NCBI GenBank assembly: GCA_022712835.1
Contig: JAFLJU010000286.1
Coordinates: 1-5,872, forward strand
Direction: 5' to 3'
DNA from: Desulfobacteraceae bacterium
GTDB taxonomy: Bacteria > Desulfobacterota > Desulfobacteria > Desulfobacterales > Desulfobacteraceae
Length of the DNA stretch: 5,872 nucleotides
Shown here one piece after another: positions 5,074-5,872 of this stretch (position 1 is its first letter; the number at the start of each line of letters is the position of its first letter). The notes under the pieces are model-generated. The model saw nothing but the letters and a program-made list of their open reading frames with translations. It did not search any database and was not told the DNA's origin. Made by a program: the position numbers and the translations under genes.

Positions 5074-5777
5074 GATGCCTCCATCTGTTTTTGAATGTCT
5101 TTTTCCATAATGTTTAAAAGATCCGAAGAAAAGCTCTGGAGCTCTGAATCCAACACCCGTATCCTATCTGTGAAATAGTTATAGGCAATGACCGAAGGGA
5201 TGGCCACGGCAAGACCAGCAGCCGTTGCAATCAGGGCTTCTGAGATACCAGGGGCAACAACTGCAAGGCTGGCAGAACCGCTCAACCCGATTCCATGAAA
5301 GGTGTTCATGATCCCCCACACCGTACCAAAAAGCCCGATGAAAGGAGCGGTATTTCCGGCAGTGGCCAAAAAGGGAACCAACTGGGTCAGACGGCGAACC
5401 TCGACGTTAATGGCCCGCCTCAGGGTTCGTTTCACACTGCCCATTGCCTGTAAGTAGGAAGTTTCGGTCCGGAGCGTGCTATTACCGTCTTTTTTGTCAG
5501 ACCGGGCCATTTCCATATAAGCGGTGATAAAAATTCTGGCCATGGGACTGGACCGCAAGGCTTTGGCTTTGGTAAAGGCATCGGCCAAGGTTCTGCATTG
5601 CCAGAAAATATCTGTAAAATCAGCAGACTCCTTGTATGATTTCCGGATATATTTAAATTTAATAAACATGATTGCCCAGGAAATGATTGAAAAGAACAAA
5701 AGCACAAGCAAGACAAATTTCACCACAGGTCCCGCACCGTTCAACATGTAAAGCAACCCCATAGATTCCGCCGTCAT
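5070..5777 (-). CDS. tolQ: TolQ, MotA/TolQ/ExbB proton channel protein
   Basis: TolQ is the pentameric inner-membrane stator that, with TolR, converts proton flow into movement of TolA. The 235-residue protein has three membrane helices at about 18-39, 134-158 and 171-196, with a large cytoplasmic loop between the first two. The diagnostic block runs from PFLATAGNTAPFIGLFGTVWG (135-155) through VAPGISEALIATAAGLAVAIP (174-194). Thr152 and Thr185, 33 residues apart, correspond to the channel threonines Thr145 and Thr178 of E. coli TolQ. The start at 5777 is supported by AGAGAGGG (5788-5781), 3 nt upstream, and by family length (230 in E. coli). It is the first tol gene in the visible operon, 4-bp overlapped with tolR, and has a good promoter candidate ahead. 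No ybgC is visible in the 95 bases upstream. Confidence 0.97.
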   Translation of the reverse strand: MTAESMGLLYMLNGAGPVVKFVLLVLLFFSIISWAIMFIKFKYIRKSYKESADFTDIFWQCRTLADAFTKAKALRSSPMARIFITAYMEMARSDKKDGNSTLRTETSYLQAMGSVKRTLRRAINVEVRRLTQLVPFLATAGNTAPFIGLFGTVWGIMNTFHGIGLSGSASLAVVAPGISEALIATAAGLAVAIPSVIAYNYFTDRIRVLDSELQSFSSDLLNIMEKDIQKQMEAS

Positions 5778-5831
5778 AAACCCTCTCTTAAAAATTCATT
5801 ACATCACAGGCAGTAACATAGCAAATAAATT

Positions 5832-5860
5832 TTAATAAATCTACGGATATGAGCTGTCAA
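5832..5860 (-). promoter_or_regulatory. Sigma70-type promoter of the tol-pal operon
   Basis: On the minus strand TTGACA (5860-5855), a perfect -35 consensus, is followed by a 17-bp spacer and TATTAA (5837-5832), which matches four of six -10 bases. A start near 5825 would give a leader of about 48 nt before the tolQ ATG, containing its AGAGAGGG ribosome-binding site. A second possible -10 (TGCTATGTT, an extended form) lies slightly downstream. Spacing and position make this the best promoter in the window, but promoter calls by eye are uncertain. Confidence 0.6.
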
Positions 5861-5872
5861 TTTCCGTCAAGG

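Noticed and set aside
1..5872. CRISPR array, insertion sequence, tRNA, phage or novel defence system
   Set aside because: No direct-repeat/spacer pattern, transposase motif, cloverleaf or unassigned large ORF is visible; every long coding region belongs to a known Tol-Pal or Ruv family.

Overview
The window holds the core of a Tol-Pal cell-envelope operon followed by two Holliday-junction genes. All are on the minus strand, so transcription runs from high to low coordinates. The order is tolQ, tolR, tolA, tolB, pal, cpoB (ybgF), ruvC and the first third of ruvA, which runs off the left edge. Nearly every base is coding or a short intergenic spacer. I see no mobile element, CRISPR array, tRNA or rRNA.

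Organism: a Gram-negative with an outer membrane. Lysine-rich proteins, moderate GC, a TonB-like short TolA, a RuvA with a TERQPKPVLIGF segment and ruvCA placed directly after tol-pal-cpoB suggest a sulfate-reducer-type Desulfobacterota (Desulfobacteraceae-like). That placement is inference from protein flavour and gene order, not from a database search.

Layout, in transcription order. At 5778-5872 lies a leader with a good sigma70-type promoter (TTGACA, 17 bp, TATTAA) in front of tolQ. At 3672-5777, tolQ and tolR overlap by ATGA, tolA follows 10 nt later, and tolB starts 1 nt after the tolA stop, which indicates tight translational coupling. A very AT-rich 82-nt spacer (2206-2287) with an extended -10-like element precedes pal. 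A 105-nt spacer (1543-1647) with two inverted repeats and a tiny possible ORF precedes cpoB. Then ruvC starts 11 nt after cpoB, and ruvA overlaps ruvC by ATGA.

How it works: TolQ and TolR form the inner-membrane proton-driven motor. TolA is the arm that carries the energy across the periplasm. TolB is the periplasmic propeller that exchanges between Pal and TolA, Pal is the outer-membrane lipoprotein that binds peptidoglycan, and CpoB links Tol function to peptidoglycan synthesis. RuvC (resolvase) and RuvA (junction-binding subunit) belong to recombination repair and seem to share the transcript only by genomic arrangement.

The window is a conserved housekeeping region and I found no convincing undescribed system. 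The points worth a second look are small: an altered RuvA acidic pin, a cluster of G7/G8 tracts in the Tol genes, a lipoprotein-type CpoB, and the structured spacer before cpoB.
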